A program made the translations under genes and the position numbers. A stretch of DNA of 64,000 nt from Odoribacter sp. (GTDB lineage: Bacteria; Bacteroidota; Bacteroidia; Bacteroidales; Prolixibacteraceae), in NCBI GenBank assembly GCA_013824715.1, contig PNOH01000016.1, positions 33,601 through 97,600 of the forward strand, written 5' to 3'. Position 1 is the first letter of the stretch. Each line of letters opens with the position of its first letter. The notes beneath the pieces are model-generated. The model searched no databases, was not told the origin of the DNA, and saw only the letters and a program-made list of their open reading frames with translations. Shown in pieces: positions 18,019 to 26,398 of the stretch.

Positions 18019-18512
18019 TGAAGGATTGAAGGACTGATTTACTGAAGGACTGATTTACTGAAGGACTGATTTACTGAAGGATTGATTTACTGAAGGACTG
18101 AATTAAGGGTTTGCGTTTTTTCGGGCTTTTGCCATTATTTTTAGGATTTCAAGGCTTTCTGTCCAAAGTCCTTTTGCCAAATCAGAATCATTTATTTTTG
18201 AAAAGATTATCAGATCAAGCCACATTTCAGTTTCATCAGCCTCCTCAACAACGATGCTTAATTTACTAAAAAATTCTGCTTTTGATCTTGCCCTGCATGA
18301 AGCTCTGTAATTGGCATAAACCGAAGTCCCTGAACGCAGGAGTTGATTCATTAAAACTTTAGATTCAGAATTAAATGGAGTCTGTTTTGAAAGTTCTATC
18401 ATATCCAATGCAAATCTCCTCAATCTGGCTTTTAATTCTTCTCTGTAAGCAATTTTGTCAAAATTTTCCATGCTATCTGGTTTTATGATTCAATCACTCC
18501 TTCAATCCTTCA
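18019..18512 (-). mobile_element. Candidate S23 cassette 2 with repeat-derived inverted ends
   Basis: A roughly 494-bp unit bounded by a perfect 15-bp inverted repeat: TGAAGGATTGAAGGA (18019-18033) and TCCTTCAATCCTTCA (18498-18512). Left of the gene, about five copies of a 16-nt unit (GAAGGACTGATTTACT) occupy 18028-18105; the right side has three octamer-like units (CCTTCAAT). Inside is one intact four-helix-bundle gene. It divides the LolA-like gene from the permease. The architecture matches unit 1 although the repeat sequence differs. Confidence 0.5.
18103..18471 (-). CDS. Four-helix-bundle protein (S23/IVP-like)
   Basis: A 122-residue, mostly helical protein (MENFDKIAYREELKARLRRF, DMIELSKQTPFNSESKVLMN, QLLRSGTSVYANYRASCRAR, then KLSIVVEEADETEMWLDLII). 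This is the four-helix-bundle family named after proteins encoded in 23S rRNA intervening sequences, which also includes the accessory Avd protein of diversity-generating retroelements. No rRNA gene or reverse transcriptase is present here, so this is a free-standing member. Its function is unknown. It is enclosed by inverted repeat arrays and interrupts an ABC operon on the same strand. Confidence 0.85.
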   Translation of the reverse strand: MENFDKIAYREELKARLRRFALDMIELSKQTPFNSESKVLMNQLLRSGTSVYANYRASCRARSKAEFFSKLSIVVEEADETEMWLDLIIFSKINDSDLAKGLWTESLEILKIMAKARKNANP

Positions 18513-18521
18513 ATCCATCAG

Positions 18522-19265
18522 TCACTTTATCATCTTCATATTCTGGATCGAGAAAAAATCTTCTTTCAACGGCACATCGAAATCGGTATTTTCAAAAATC
18601 ATGATGGTTTTCTGTCCTTTTTTGGCGGCAGGGATCATTTCCATCCGGCAGGGAATGATGCGGTCGTCCATCTTTTTCACATCGCTCAGTATTTCGGTGC
18701 TGACAAGAACCCCGTCTTCATCATAGAACTCTGCTTTCAACCACAGGTAATCTTTTTTGCTGATCCACATCAGAACTTTTCCCCAAACCACCGGGGCATT
18801 TTCGAGAGGAATCAATTCGACTTTGTAGCAGAGATATTCCCCAATTGTTTCCTCACCAACCAGTTTGTGGGTGTAATCTTTCACGATAGAAGATTCGCGC
18901 ACAAGGTCGTCGTTGGTAAAATCGGAACCCATCCACGATTGCATCATCATCGAAGGCGGAATTTTGATCATTCGTTCGATGGAAGGCACCCAGTTCCACA
19001 TTTCGTTTTTGCGCTTCAGGAATACCTGGCCTTTTTCTTTGGCCGGAGCGGTTACATAAATAAGGGAATATTCGGTTCCAAGCGCCCAGCTTTTCATCGA
19101 GATGGTGCGCGACCAGGTGGGGCGTTCAATAGTCATCGAAAAGCTTCCGGTGCTCGATGAACCCCGGAATTTTTCATCCGATTTCCGGATAATTTCCTTA
19201 ATGTCCTGGGCTGAAACGATTAAACTGAGAAGAATCAGAAGGAAGAGGGGAAGAGTGGTTTTCAT
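18522..19265 (-). CDS. LolA-like outer-membrane lipoprotein-sorting protein
   Basis: A 247-residue secreted protein (signal peptide LFLLILLSLIVSA-Q). It has the LolA/LppX-type fold pattern of the lipoprotein-sorting family: IIRKSDEKFRGSSSTGSFSM, WSRTISMKSWALGTEYSLIY, KGQVFLKRKNEMWNWVPSIE, GSDFTNDDLVRESSIVKDY, and a C-terminal WLKAEFYDEDGVLV. Such proteins usually accompany LolCDE-like transporters and carry lipidated cargo across the periplasm. The two permeases and ATPase downstream make this the likely periplasmic partner. The MerR gene is 52 bases upstream. Confidence 0.82.
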   Translation of the reverse strand: MKTTLPLFLLILLSLIVSAQDIKEIIRKSDEKFRGSSSTGSFSMTIERPTWSRTISMKSWALGTEYSLIYVTAPAKEKGQVFLKRKNEMWNWVPSIERMIKIPPSMMMQSWMGSDFTNDDLVRESSIVKDYTHKLVGEETIGEYLCYKVELIPLENAPVVWGKVLMWISKKDYLWLKAEFYDEDGVLVSTEILSDVKKMDDRIIPCRMEMIPAAKKGQKTIMIFENTDFDVPLKEDFFSIQNMKMIK

Positions 19266-19317
19266 GGCTATCAGATTTGCTTGGAAGTCTAAAAATAATC
19301 ATTTTTAATATATTAGA

Positions 19318-19758
19318 TTATGCACTAAGTGTCTTCAGGTATGATTTTACATCAGGGTAGTTTTCTACAATCCGATAAACTTCACATTCCCTGCAATTTG
19401 TATTTTTACACAGCTTTCCCTTTTCAGATGCTTCCCAGCAAGGATTGGAATCACTATGATAAGCCTGGCACTTTTCACGCTCTTCAGCAGAACATTTGCG
19501 TATTGACCAGCAAGGAATTAATGCCAGTACAGACCTGATCCCGGCAATATTCAATCCATCCTCAACGAGTAACTTATGGATGTATTTTAAACGCAGAATG
19601 TCCACCTGCGAAAATAAATTCCGGTTCGTTTCTTTCCTGAATGGTATAATCAAACCTCGATCAACGTATTGTCTGATTGAATGAACCGGGATTCCTGAAA
19701 GAGTGGATGTTGTACTCAGGGTATAAACTGGTGTGGTACTTTCAACTGAATGATTCAT
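19318..19758 (-). CDS. MerR-family regulator with cysteine-rich C-terminus
   Basis: A 146-residue regulator. Residues 10-75 form a MerR winged helix-turn-helix (TLSTTSTLSGIPVHSIRQYV, DRGLIIPF, NLFSQVDILRLKYIHKLL, GLNIAGIRSVL). The remaining half has seven cysteines (IPCWSIRKC, EKCQAYH, NPCWE, KLCKNTNCRECEVYR). This spacing resembles CW-x3-C motifs found in several signalling proteins and could hold a metal or Fe-S cluster, making redox or metal sensing plausible (inference). It is the first gene of the ABC operon and probably controls it. A divergent promoter region separates it from the AraC-TPR gene. Confidence 0.82.
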   Translation of the reverse strand: MNHSVESTTPVYTLSTTSTLSGIPVHSIRQYVDRGLIIPFRKETNRNLFSQVDILRLKYIHKLLVEDGLNIAGIRSVLALIPCWSIRKCSAEEREKCQAYHSDSNPCWEASEKGKLCKNTNCRECEVYRIVENYPDVKSYLKTLSA

Positions 19759-19985
19759 GATGATCCTTTATGTTTTAACAAATTTAGTCCTATTTTAAGA
19801 AACTGTCACCCTGTTAAAAATAAATTAGCCAGGCATTGTTTTCGCCGAAAAATTGAATCAGCCAAAAACAATTGCAACTTAATAAAAATATTTCTGTATA
19901 TTTATTAAGTTATGTATTAACCAGTACAGATAATGTCAGTTTTTGAGTAAATTTGGAATTATCCTGACCCAAATATATTTCACCT
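19759..19985. promoter_or_regulatory. Divergent intergenic region with 11-bp dyad
   Basis: This region separates merR (minus) from the AraC-TPR gene (plus). It contains a perfect inverted repeat AACTTAATAAA (19876-19886) and TTTATTAAGTT (19901-19911) with a 14-nt spacer. It is AT-rich and could be an operator for either regulator or a hairpin in the leader. Exact promoter elements could not be assigned. Confidence 0.5.
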
Positions 19986-22163
19986 TTGGACGATCAATCT
20001 TTCATAGATCATACATTTATCCGGAAGCTAACCGAAATTGTTCACGCAAACCTGGAAAATGAGAATTTTGGGGTAGAAGAATTAGCCCGGGAAACAGGTA
20101 TGAGTCGGTTCAACTTAAACCGGAAGCTTCATTCCATTTCCAGAAAAACAATCAACCAGTTTATCCGCGAAGTACGGCTTGAACGGGCAATGGATCTATT
20201 GCGGCAGGAACCGTTAACCGCTTCCGAAGTTGCCTTTAAGGTTGGATTTAGCAGCCCGGCCTATTTTAGTTCCTGTTTTTCAGAATATTTTGGTTACCCG
20301 CCGGGAGAGGTTAAAAAAAGAAGTTTGAACGGTTCGGGCGAAATAAAGGAAGTGCCTTCTTCAGAAATATCAGACACAAAACAGCAATTTATTCAAACAA
20401 GAAAAACACCGCCATGGTGGGAAAAACAGATTTGGTGGGCCATATCTGTTGCCTCCTTATGTATCCTGGCTGTCGTGATTTTGATCTTCTATTTCAAACC
20501 AGAAACTTTCGGGAAATTAAATTTTTTTGCTCAAAATCACGTAAAAAACAAAACAAAATCTATCGCCGTTTTGCCTTTCATCAACGACAGTCAGGATCAG
20601 GACAATGTTTATTTTATCAACGGGGTAATGGAGGCTATCCTTGATAACCTTGCTAAAATCAAAGACCTCGATGTTCGGCCCCGTACATCGGTTGAACAAT
20701 ACCGGAACAACGAAACAAAAACAATCCCGCAAATAGCCCGTGAACTTGGTGTTAATTACGTTATTGAAGGAAGCGGACAAAAAATCGGGGACCAGGTGAG
20801 CCTGGTCATTCAGCTTATTGAAGCCAGTTCAGACAAACACCTGTTCTCGATGCGAAAAAACATGAAGCTGGAAGATATCTTTGACCTTCAGAGCGAGGTA
20901 GCCATTAAAGTAGCTGCCGAAATAGAGGCTGTCATTACCTTTGAAGAAAAAGAGTTGATAAAAAAGTCGCCTACCGCCAACATCGCCGCCTGGGAAATGT
21001 ACTCAAGGGGACTTGAATTGCATAATATCGCAGATTTGGAGAACAACATTGAAAATGACCAAAAGGCCAAAGTTTATTTCAAAAGGGCCATTAAGCTCGA
21101 CTCTACTTATTCCGAACCATACGTGCAGCTTGGATGGATATGCAATTCGTATGATGCAACGGATTCAGCATTTTTCTATGCCAACAAAGCATTACATTTC
21201 GACGATAAAAACTCAAACGCATACAGCCTGAGGGGTTGGCTTTTTTTTCAGAAAAACATGAAAGAAGAAGCAGAGGAAGCCTTAAATCTGGCTATCCGAT
21301 ATAATCCAAACTGCTCTCCCGCATACGATTTTTTGGCCGATATGTATTACAACAGGGGCGATTCGTATAAGGCAATTATGTACAAGTTAAAGGCAATTAA
21401 GCTCGAAAGCAATTCGATTGACAAGCGGAATAACTTAGTTAGTTTATGGGATAGTTTCAATAATGTAGGCCTGTATGCGGAAGCCCAAAAATATGCTGAA
21501 AAACTGATTGCATTAACCGGTGATTCCACTTATTATTATTGGACCTTGCTGCAAACAGATTTAAACCTTGGCAACTATAAATCGGTAAATAATTATGCCC
21601 AAAAAATTTATCGCACAGACTCACTAAATTTAGGCAAACTGCTGGGATATCACCATTCCTATTTCCTCGGAAATACTTACATGAATTTAAGGGAATATAA
21701 GTTAGCCTACCGGATGGTAGAAAAATACACCGGATCAATGAAAGAGCAAGGGCGAAAAGTTGAACCTTCCCACTATTTCGGATACGTTTACCTGCAAAAT
21801 GGCCGGAAAGAGGAGGCCAGTTTTCATTTTGAGGGATCAATTAAGTTCAGATTACAACTAATAGAACAAAACAAGCCAATGGAAATTTCTCCTCCGAATT
21901 TAGGTCTGGCCTATATTTATGCCGCTCTTGGCGAAAAGGCAAAAGCACTGGAATACATGAGAGCCGTTAACAGATGTGCTCCATTTTTATATCGGTGTGC
22001 GCATATTACCGGATTAAAAATCAACCCAATGGTTGACTGCATCCGCAACGAACCCGAATACAAAGAATTTATTAAAAATGCAGAAGCCAGGTACCTTGAA
22101 GAACACAACAAAGTTGAAAAATTATTGCGAACAGAAGGTATTCTGATCACTTCCGGTAAATAA
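19986..22163 (+). CDS. AraC-type DNA-binding protein with TM segment and TPR domain
   Basis: A 725-residue one-component regulator. Residues 15-115 form an AraC-type double helix-turn-helix (FGVEELARETGMSRFNLNRK, then ASEVAFKVGFSSPAYFSSCF) at the N-terminus. A single TM segment lies at about 150-172. After it comes a FlgO/TolB-like domain (SIAVLPFINDSQDQDNVYFI, then GVNYVIEGSGQKIGDQVSLV), followed by TPR repeats over about residues 330-700. The inverted order (HTH, TM, TPR outside) suggests periplasmic sensing relayed to DNA. The start is TTG at 19986: the upstream in-frame stop is at 19965 and no ATG lies between. Two small secreted proteins follow and may be targets. Confidence 0.85.
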   Translation: MDDQSFIDHTFIRKLTEIVHANLENENFGVEELARETGMSRFNLNRKLHSISRKTINQFIREVRLERAMDLLRQEPLTASEVAFKVGFSSPAYFSSCFSEYFGYPPGEVKKRSLNGSGEIKEVPSSEISDTKQQFIQTRKTPPWWEKQIWWAISVASLCILAVVILIFYFKPETFGKLNFFAQNHVKNKTKSIAVLPFINDSQDQDNVYFINGVMEAILDNLAKIKDLDVRPRTSVEQYRNNETKTIPQIARELGVNYVIEGSGQKIGDQVSLVIQLIEASSDKHLFSMRKNMKLEDIFDLQSEVAIKVAAEIEAVITFEEKELIKKSPTANIAAWEMYSRGLELHNIADLENNIENDQKAKVYFKRAIKLDSTYSEPYVQLGWICNSYDATDSAFFYANKALHFDDKNSNAYSLRGWLFFQKNMKEEAEEALNLAIRYNPNCSPAYDFLADMYYNRGDSYKAIMYKLKAIKLESNSIDKRNNLVSLWDSFNNVGLYAEAQKYAEKLIALTGDSTYYYWTLLQTDLNLGNYKSVNNYAQKIYRTDSLNLGKLLGYHHSYFLGNTYMNLREYKLAYRMVEKYTGSMKEQGRKVEPSHYFGYVYLQNGRKEEASFHFEGSIKFRLQLIEQNKPMEISPPNLGLAYIYAALGEKAKALEYMRAVNRCAPFLYRCAHITGLKINPMVDCIRNEPEYKEFIKNAEARYLEEHNKVEKLLRTEGILITSGK

Positions 22164-22382
22164 TCAAAGCTCTTTCTTTTCTGAAATAATACTCAATTAC
22201 CTTTTTCCAATTCCTTTTGTCATCTGGAAATATTCCCCTGATTTAAACCTCCAAATCGCCGGAACCGGCAACTTTCAATAAAAATTGAAATAAAAAGATC
22301 AAAATTGAAAGCTTTTACTTCAAAAATTGATATGTAATGGCTGGTGTTTTAGCTGAACTTTATCTGAAACAATCTTTCGTAA
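22164..22382. other. AT-rich gap with short hairpin
   Basis: This gap contains one clear small dyad, TTTCAAT-AAAA-ATTGAAA (about 22273-22290), 110 bases after the regulator stop. It may be part of a terminator or leader. No gene and no clear promoter were identified. Confidence 0.35.
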
Positions 22383-22515
22383 TTTTCAGGAGGAATCCGA
22401 AAATCCTTTAACAGAGTAGGAGAACTTAAAAACTATCTATCATGAAAAAGACAATTTATTTGATTTTGCTGGCATTCCTGATTATTTTGGGAAGCTCAAA
22501 AGTTGACAATGTTTC
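22383..22515 (+). repeat. Duplicated leader/signal-peptide block, copy 1
   Basis: This block starts at TTTTCAGGAGGAATCCGAAA and runs through the 5' untranslated stretch and the signal-peptide codons to about codon 24 of the downstream gene. It is nearly identical to the block at 22903-23034, with a handful of substitutions and one single-base gap. Homology stops abruptly in the mature part. Confidence 0.85.
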
Positions 22516-22882
22516 TGCACAGGGAAAATCAGACCCTAAAAAGGTTACTACAGCACATACTGGGTCGTTTTATGCTGTGTTTGATTTATGGTGTGGCGAT
22601 AAGGTAATTGATCTTCTTAGCGGAACCATGAATTTCCATTGTACCATGCAATTTGAAAACGATGTAATGTTATTTATGAATATGCAGTATTATGGATCTT
22701 TAACAGGTAAAACAGGGGAAGTATTTAAATATAAAGAAATTGCAAAATTTGATGCTTCTAACGTGAAATACTATAAAGGCCATATAAATGCCATAGGCGA
22801 CAAGGGTAGCCATATAGTTATATCATTTACAGCGTTGTCTGAAGAACCGTGGTTTGTGATCAACAATGCCAAATGTGAATGA
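22442..22882 (+). CDS. Small secreted protein, unknown family
   Basis: A 146-residue protein with the signal peptide MKKTIYLILLAFLIILG followed by SSKVDNVSAQ. The mature part (about 120 residues: SFYAVFDLWCGDKVIDLLSG, NFHCTMQFENDV, HIVISFTALSEEPW, ending NNAKCE) has three cysteines and looks like a compact beta-rich domain. I do not recognise it. The lipobox cysteine found in the paralogous leader downstream (GCSK) is serine here (GSSK), so this one is probably released rather than lipid-anchored. The 5' region and signal peptide are duplicated in the next gene. Confidence 0.7.
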   Translation: MKKTIYLILLAFLIILGSSKVDNVSAQGKSDPKKVTTAHTGSFYAVFDLWCGDKVIDLLSGTMNFHCTMQFENDVMLFMNMQYYGSLTGKTGEVFKYKEIAKFDASNVKYYKGHINAIGDKGSHIVISFTALSEEPWFVINNAKCE

Positions 22883-22902
22883 CGTATTCCGAATCCTATT
22901 TG

Positions 22903-23034
22903 TTTTCAGGAGGAATCCGAAAATCCTTAACAGAGTAGGAAAACTAAAAAACTATCTATCATGAAAAAGACAATTTATTTGATCTTGGTGGCATTCCTGA
23001 TGGTATTGGGATGCTCAAAAGTGGATGATGTTGC
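22903..23034 (+). repeat. Duplicated leader/signal-peptide block, copy 2
   Basis: This is the second copy of the block at 22383-22515. It lies 520 bases downstream and covers the same untranslated leader, ATG and signal peptide, including CAGGAGGAATCCGAAAATCC and ACTATCTATCATG. Confidence 0.85.
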
Positions 23035-23521
23035 AGTTGTTAGTTCGGGTGAAAACCAGTTGAAATCTGCCAGAACCGCAACTGCGCTTGGGGTGTGGGA
23101 TGATAATGCAGGAGTATTAAGAACTTCTTTATGGGCTCCACCAGTTGTTTATATAGCCCCTGCGGGTTATCCTGCATATGTTGCCAGTAACTATGATGTG
23201 ATGGCCCATTTTGGGTACATAAGTCCTGAAGCAGTTACTGGTGCAGTTGTTGAATTTACGTTTCCTCATATTGAATATTTTGTTCCTCATATCACAAAGC
23301 CAAGTGAATACAGGACATATTCTGTTAATAATCTTGATAATGCGACGGTGATAACTTGTACTGCAGATTTGGTTAAGGGAATGAACCCGATGTTTTGCTT
23401 TTTAGTAAAAGTTGATTGTGGTAAAGGGAATAATGGTTTAACAACTTTTTGGACAGATATGAAAGTAAATGGTGTTTCGGTTAAAGGAACAATTAAAAAT
23501 AAGGTATTTGCCTGTAATTAG
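22961..23521 (+). CDS. Small lipoprotein, unknown family
   Basis: A 186-residue predicted lipoprotein: MKKTIYLILVAFLMVLGC is a signal peptide with a lipobox ending VLGC, then SKVDDVAVVSSG. The mature region (VWDDNAGVLRTSLWAPPVVY, AVVEFTFPHIEYFVPHI, LVKVDCGKGNNGLTTFW, ending KVFACN) shows no similarity to the preceding gene's mature part, although the first 24 codons and the untranslated leader are nearly identical. It looks mosaic: a shared expression/export module fused to a different surface domain. It may be controlled by the AraC-TPR gene upstream (inference from position). Family unknown. Confidence 0.7.
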   Translation: MKKTIYLILVAFLMVLGCSKVDDVAVVSSGENQLKSARTATALGVWDDNAGVLRTSLWAPPVVYIAPAGYPAYVASNYDVMAHFGYISPEAVTGAVVEFTFPHIEYFVPHITKPSEYRTYSVNNLDNATVITCTADLVKGMNPMFCFLVKVDCGKGNNGLTTFWTDMKVNGVSVKGTIKNKVFACN

Positions 23522-23592
23522 AGACACTAGCTGCTAATGAAGTGCTGGTGAAGTGAAATGTTGGCGAGTTCTGATATCCATATTTCCATCAC

Positions 23593-23627
23593 AATGTACC
23601 CGGTAAGATTAACTTATCGGGTACATT
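23593..23627. terminator. Bidirectional terminator-like hairpin
   Basis: AATGTACCCGGTAAG (23593-23607), a 5-nt loop ATTAA, and CTTATCGGGTACATT (23613-23627) form a 15-bp stem with a single G-U pair. It lies between convergent genes (lipoprotein on plus, carboxypeptidase on minus) and could end both transcripts. Confidence 0.75.
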
Positions 23628-23644
23628 TAATATCGCACGGGTAT

Positions 23645-26290
23645 TTATAAGCCTGGTAGCAACAAAGCATTGAACAACAGTTTATATGAAACAGGTGTCG
23701 AAGCCCTGAACTGAGGACCAAAAGCAAATAATATCATTTGTCCTTTGCCTTTTTTCATCCAGACCATGGCCGTTTTGCTGTCCAGAAGTTCCTCCTTTTC
23801 GATGTATCCTGATTTTAAGATGTCTTTTTCAGGGAAAGTAGCAATAACCCTCCGGTCCATGTCGAAATAGGGTTCGCTGGTTTTAAATACCGGTTTGCCC
23901 CTGTAAAAAACCCCAATGGTTTCTTCCAGGCCCATCGTTAGCGGATGATCTTTTTTGAGCTTAATGTTTACCAACGAACCCGGGCAATACAAACCTTTTG
24001 CAGCAAGCGATTTGGAAATATCCTGAACCGGCAGGCTAAACTCCTCTAAGCTGTCTTCAGCAAACTTAATCTTCAGAGGAACTGTAAACAGACCAGTTGA
24101 TTCACCCCAGGAAAGGATTTTCCCGCCATTTTCCAGAAATTTCAGGATTTTTTCGAAACCTTTTTCGCCAATGCCTTTGGTAAACTCCGGAGGATAGGTT
24201 GTGGTGGAATAAACACCCTCTGCCGTTTTGACTTTACCTTTCATCAATACATCGGGATCTTCGCCCGGAAACACCAATACATCAAAGTCTTTTTCGAGCC
24301 CGGCCTTTTCAAAATCGCCGGGATGCAGCACTTTGAAAGGAATGCCATAACTATCGAGAACGAACCTCGTCCAGCCCGCATCCATATCGTGAAACCAACT
24401 TTCGACCAAAGCAATTCGTGGAACAGTAAGATCGGCGAGTTTATATTGCTTCGCATCCTTCACGAAAACAACCGAGCCGTTGCTGGTTTTCATGATTTCG
24501 TTCAGGGTTTTTGAATCCGCAGAAATGAGGAAACTTCCTTTTTTTAGCTGATTGTTCTCAATTGTGACATCTTCATCCAATCGCTGCACCTTTAATCCTG
24601 CCATTGAAGCCTTGAAGGCCGTTTTAAAGGAAGCATTGCTGTTTACATCAAAAATTGCCATTGCTGTATTCACGGGTACAGTTTGACTCACTTCTTTTTC
24701 AGGAGTCCAGAGTTGGAGGTTCTTTTCCAGTTCAGCGACACGAATTTTGATTTCGTCGCAACTAACTCCTTTGTGCAATGGAAGCGACCAGGTGGCGATG
24801 TCGTAAGGTTTTATCAGATCGCCCGCAGCGCTGTAATGACGTACCGGATATTCCTGAACTTCCATTACCTCTTTGATGAACGGACGGAAAGCCTGCGAAA
24901 GCGGTACTACAAAAGCGCCTGCTTCATAAACCTTTTCGCTGATAACCAATTTATTGTCAAGCTTATAAACATTAATTCCATGCTCGGTGAGCAGGCGTGC
25001 AAGGTCAATCCATTCGCTTTTGTCGTGTTGTTCAACGGGCAGAATGTAATAATAGGGAGCCTCCGTTTTTCCTTTTTCAACTTCTTTTTTACAAAGTTCA
25101 TTCCTGAATTTCAGGATTTCTTCCTTATTGACCGAACAGGTATTAATGATTGAATTGGTTGAAACCAGTTCCAGCTTGACAATGTCGCTCAAATGCCACC
25201 AACCGCCCGGCCATGGCAAAGGCATATTAGAGCTTTTCTTATATTCCGAAAGCCCTTTTCCACTTGCGCTAAGCTCTGTAGGTTCAATATAAACCGGGGT
25301 TGCAACGCTGCAACTGGCCGCTTCGGTTAAAAAAGCGGCCACATTTTTCCAGAGGCAGGTTTCAGTTGAGCCCGGCCAGTAATTATCGAAAGCATACCGT
25401 TGGGCTACTCCCGAACAGCCTTCTTTCGTCAAATCTTTAATCATGTTGCTGCCAAAAATTCCATTCCAGTTCCACAATCCTTCATCAATGTTTTGGGCGA
25501 TCGGATCGTGATTTGGCGGAACAAAATAACGCACACTCGAACCTCCCATCTGGTGTTTTTCGACCATCACCTGCGGAAACCAGGTTTTGCTGGTAATTTC
25601 TGAAATGGCCTTGGTATCGCTTTGCGACAGGATGATAAAATCGCGGTTATTGTCGTGCCCAACGTATTTGTGATAAACGCCCGGCATATCGCTGTCTTCG
25701 TATTTGGTGCCCTTGTATTTACGGTAATGCTCAACAATCATGTCCATTCCATCCGGATTGTGGTTTGGGACCATCATATAAACCACATCATCGAGCCATT
25801 TCAATTTCACCGGATCATTAGTGGTTGCGAGGTCAAATGCAATCAGTGGTGAACTTTGTGTCGGGCCAACCTCAGAAGAATGCATAGACAAGGTAGCCAG
25901 AAAAAATACCTTTCCCTTTTTAGTGAGCGCATCAATCTGATCGGCCTTCAAATCCGGATCCAAGGCCAGTTTCTTATTAATCTCACCCAGTTCATCCAGA
26001 TTTTTAATGTTTTTTTCAGAAGAAATAAAAAGGATATACATCGGTTTGCCCATGGGCGATTTGCCAATTTCGCGCATCTCGAGCCGCGGACTGTAATCGT
26101 CGAGCTTTTTGAAGTAACTAATCAGTTGTTCATAGTCAAAAAGGTTTCTGTCGCTGCCTGGCATAAAGCCAAAGTTATCAGATGAACTTACTGCCTCTTG
26201 TTTTTGGGCCCGGACAAATTGATTTGGGAGAAGCGACAGTAGAACTAATAGAAAAATGGTTCTGAAAAGGGTGGTGAGAAAGGCTTTCAT
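23645..26290 (-). CDS. M14-family zinc carboxypeptidase, secreted
   Basis: About 881 residues from the ATG at 26290, which begins MKAFLTTLFRTIFLLVLLSL, a good signal peptide; a start nine codons upstream is possible. The M14 domain covers about residues 40-370: zinc ligands H137 and E140 (SMHSSEVGP), DDVVYMMVPNHNPDG, GHDNNRDF, and a later EKHQMGG. The region after about residue 480 resembles the long C-terminal glutamine-amidotransferase-like extension seen in large Bacteroidota M14 peptidases (DVLVFPGEDPDVL, ILKFLENGGKILSWGE). It probably trims peptides outside the cytoplasm. It shares a hairpin terminator with the convergent gene. Confidence 0.85.
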   Translation of the reverse strand: MKAFLTTLFRTIFLLVLLSLLPNQFVRAQKQEAVSSSDNFGFMPGSDRNLFDYEQLISYFKKLDDYSPRLEMREIGKSPMGKPMYILFISSEKNIKNLDELGEINKKLALDPDLKADQIDALTKKGKVFFLATLSMHSSEVGPTQSSPLIAFDLATTNDPVKLKWLDDVVYMMVPNHNPDGMDMIVEHYRKYKGTKYEDSDMPGVYHKYVGHDNNRDFIILSQSDTKAISEITSKTWFPQVMVEKHQMGGSSVRYFVPPNHDPIAQNIDEGLWNWNGIFGSNMIKDLTKEGCSGVAQRYAFDNYWPGSTETCLWKNVAAFLTEAASCSVATPVYIEPTELSASGKGLSEYKKSSNMPLPWPGGWWHLSDIVKLELVSTNSIINTCSVNKEEILKFRNELCKKEVEKGKTEAPYYYILPVEQHDKSEWIDLARLLTEHGINVYKLDNKLVISEKVYEAGAFVVPLSQAFRPFIKEVMEVQEYPVRHYSAAGDLIKPYDIATWSLPLHKGVSCDEIKIRVAELEKNLQLWTPEKEVSQTVPVNTAMAIFDVNSNASFKTAFKASMAGLKVQRLDEDVTIENNQLKKGSFLISADSKTLNEIMKTSNGSVVFVKDAKQYKLADLTVPRIALVESWFHDMDAGWTRFVLDSYGIPFKVLHPGDFEKAGLEKDFDVLVFPGEDPDVLMKGKVKTAEGVYSTTTYPPEFTKGIGEKGFEKILKFLENGGKILSWGESTGLFTVPLKIKFAEDSLEEFSLPVQDISKSLAAKGLYCPGSLVNIKLKKDHPLTMGLEETIGVFYRGKPVFKTSEPYFDMDRRVIATFPEKDILKSGYIEKEELLDSKTAMVWMKKGKGQMILFAFGPQFRASTPVSYKLLFNALLLPGL

Positions 26291-26314
26291 AGTTAGTTTA
26301 TTTGAGTGTCTGGC

Positions 26315-26322
26315 CAAATATA
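26315..26322 (-). promoter_or_regulatory. Possible -7 element of the carboxypeptidase gene
   Basis: On the minus strand the sequence reads TATATTTG, matching the Bacteroidota TAnnTTTG element, 25 bases upstream of the chosen start. No good -33 TTTG is seen at the expected spacing. Confidence 0.4.
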
Positions 26323-26398
26323 TAAATTATTTTTGCAAGAGGCCAGAAACAAGCCGCCAGTTGCAGGTATTCAGGTTAGTTTCCCTGCCTGCTGACTG

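Noticed and set aside
18103..18471. Diversity-generating retroelement (Avd-like four-helix bundle)
   Set aside because: No reverse transcriptase, template repeat or C-type-lectin variable gene is seen nearby.
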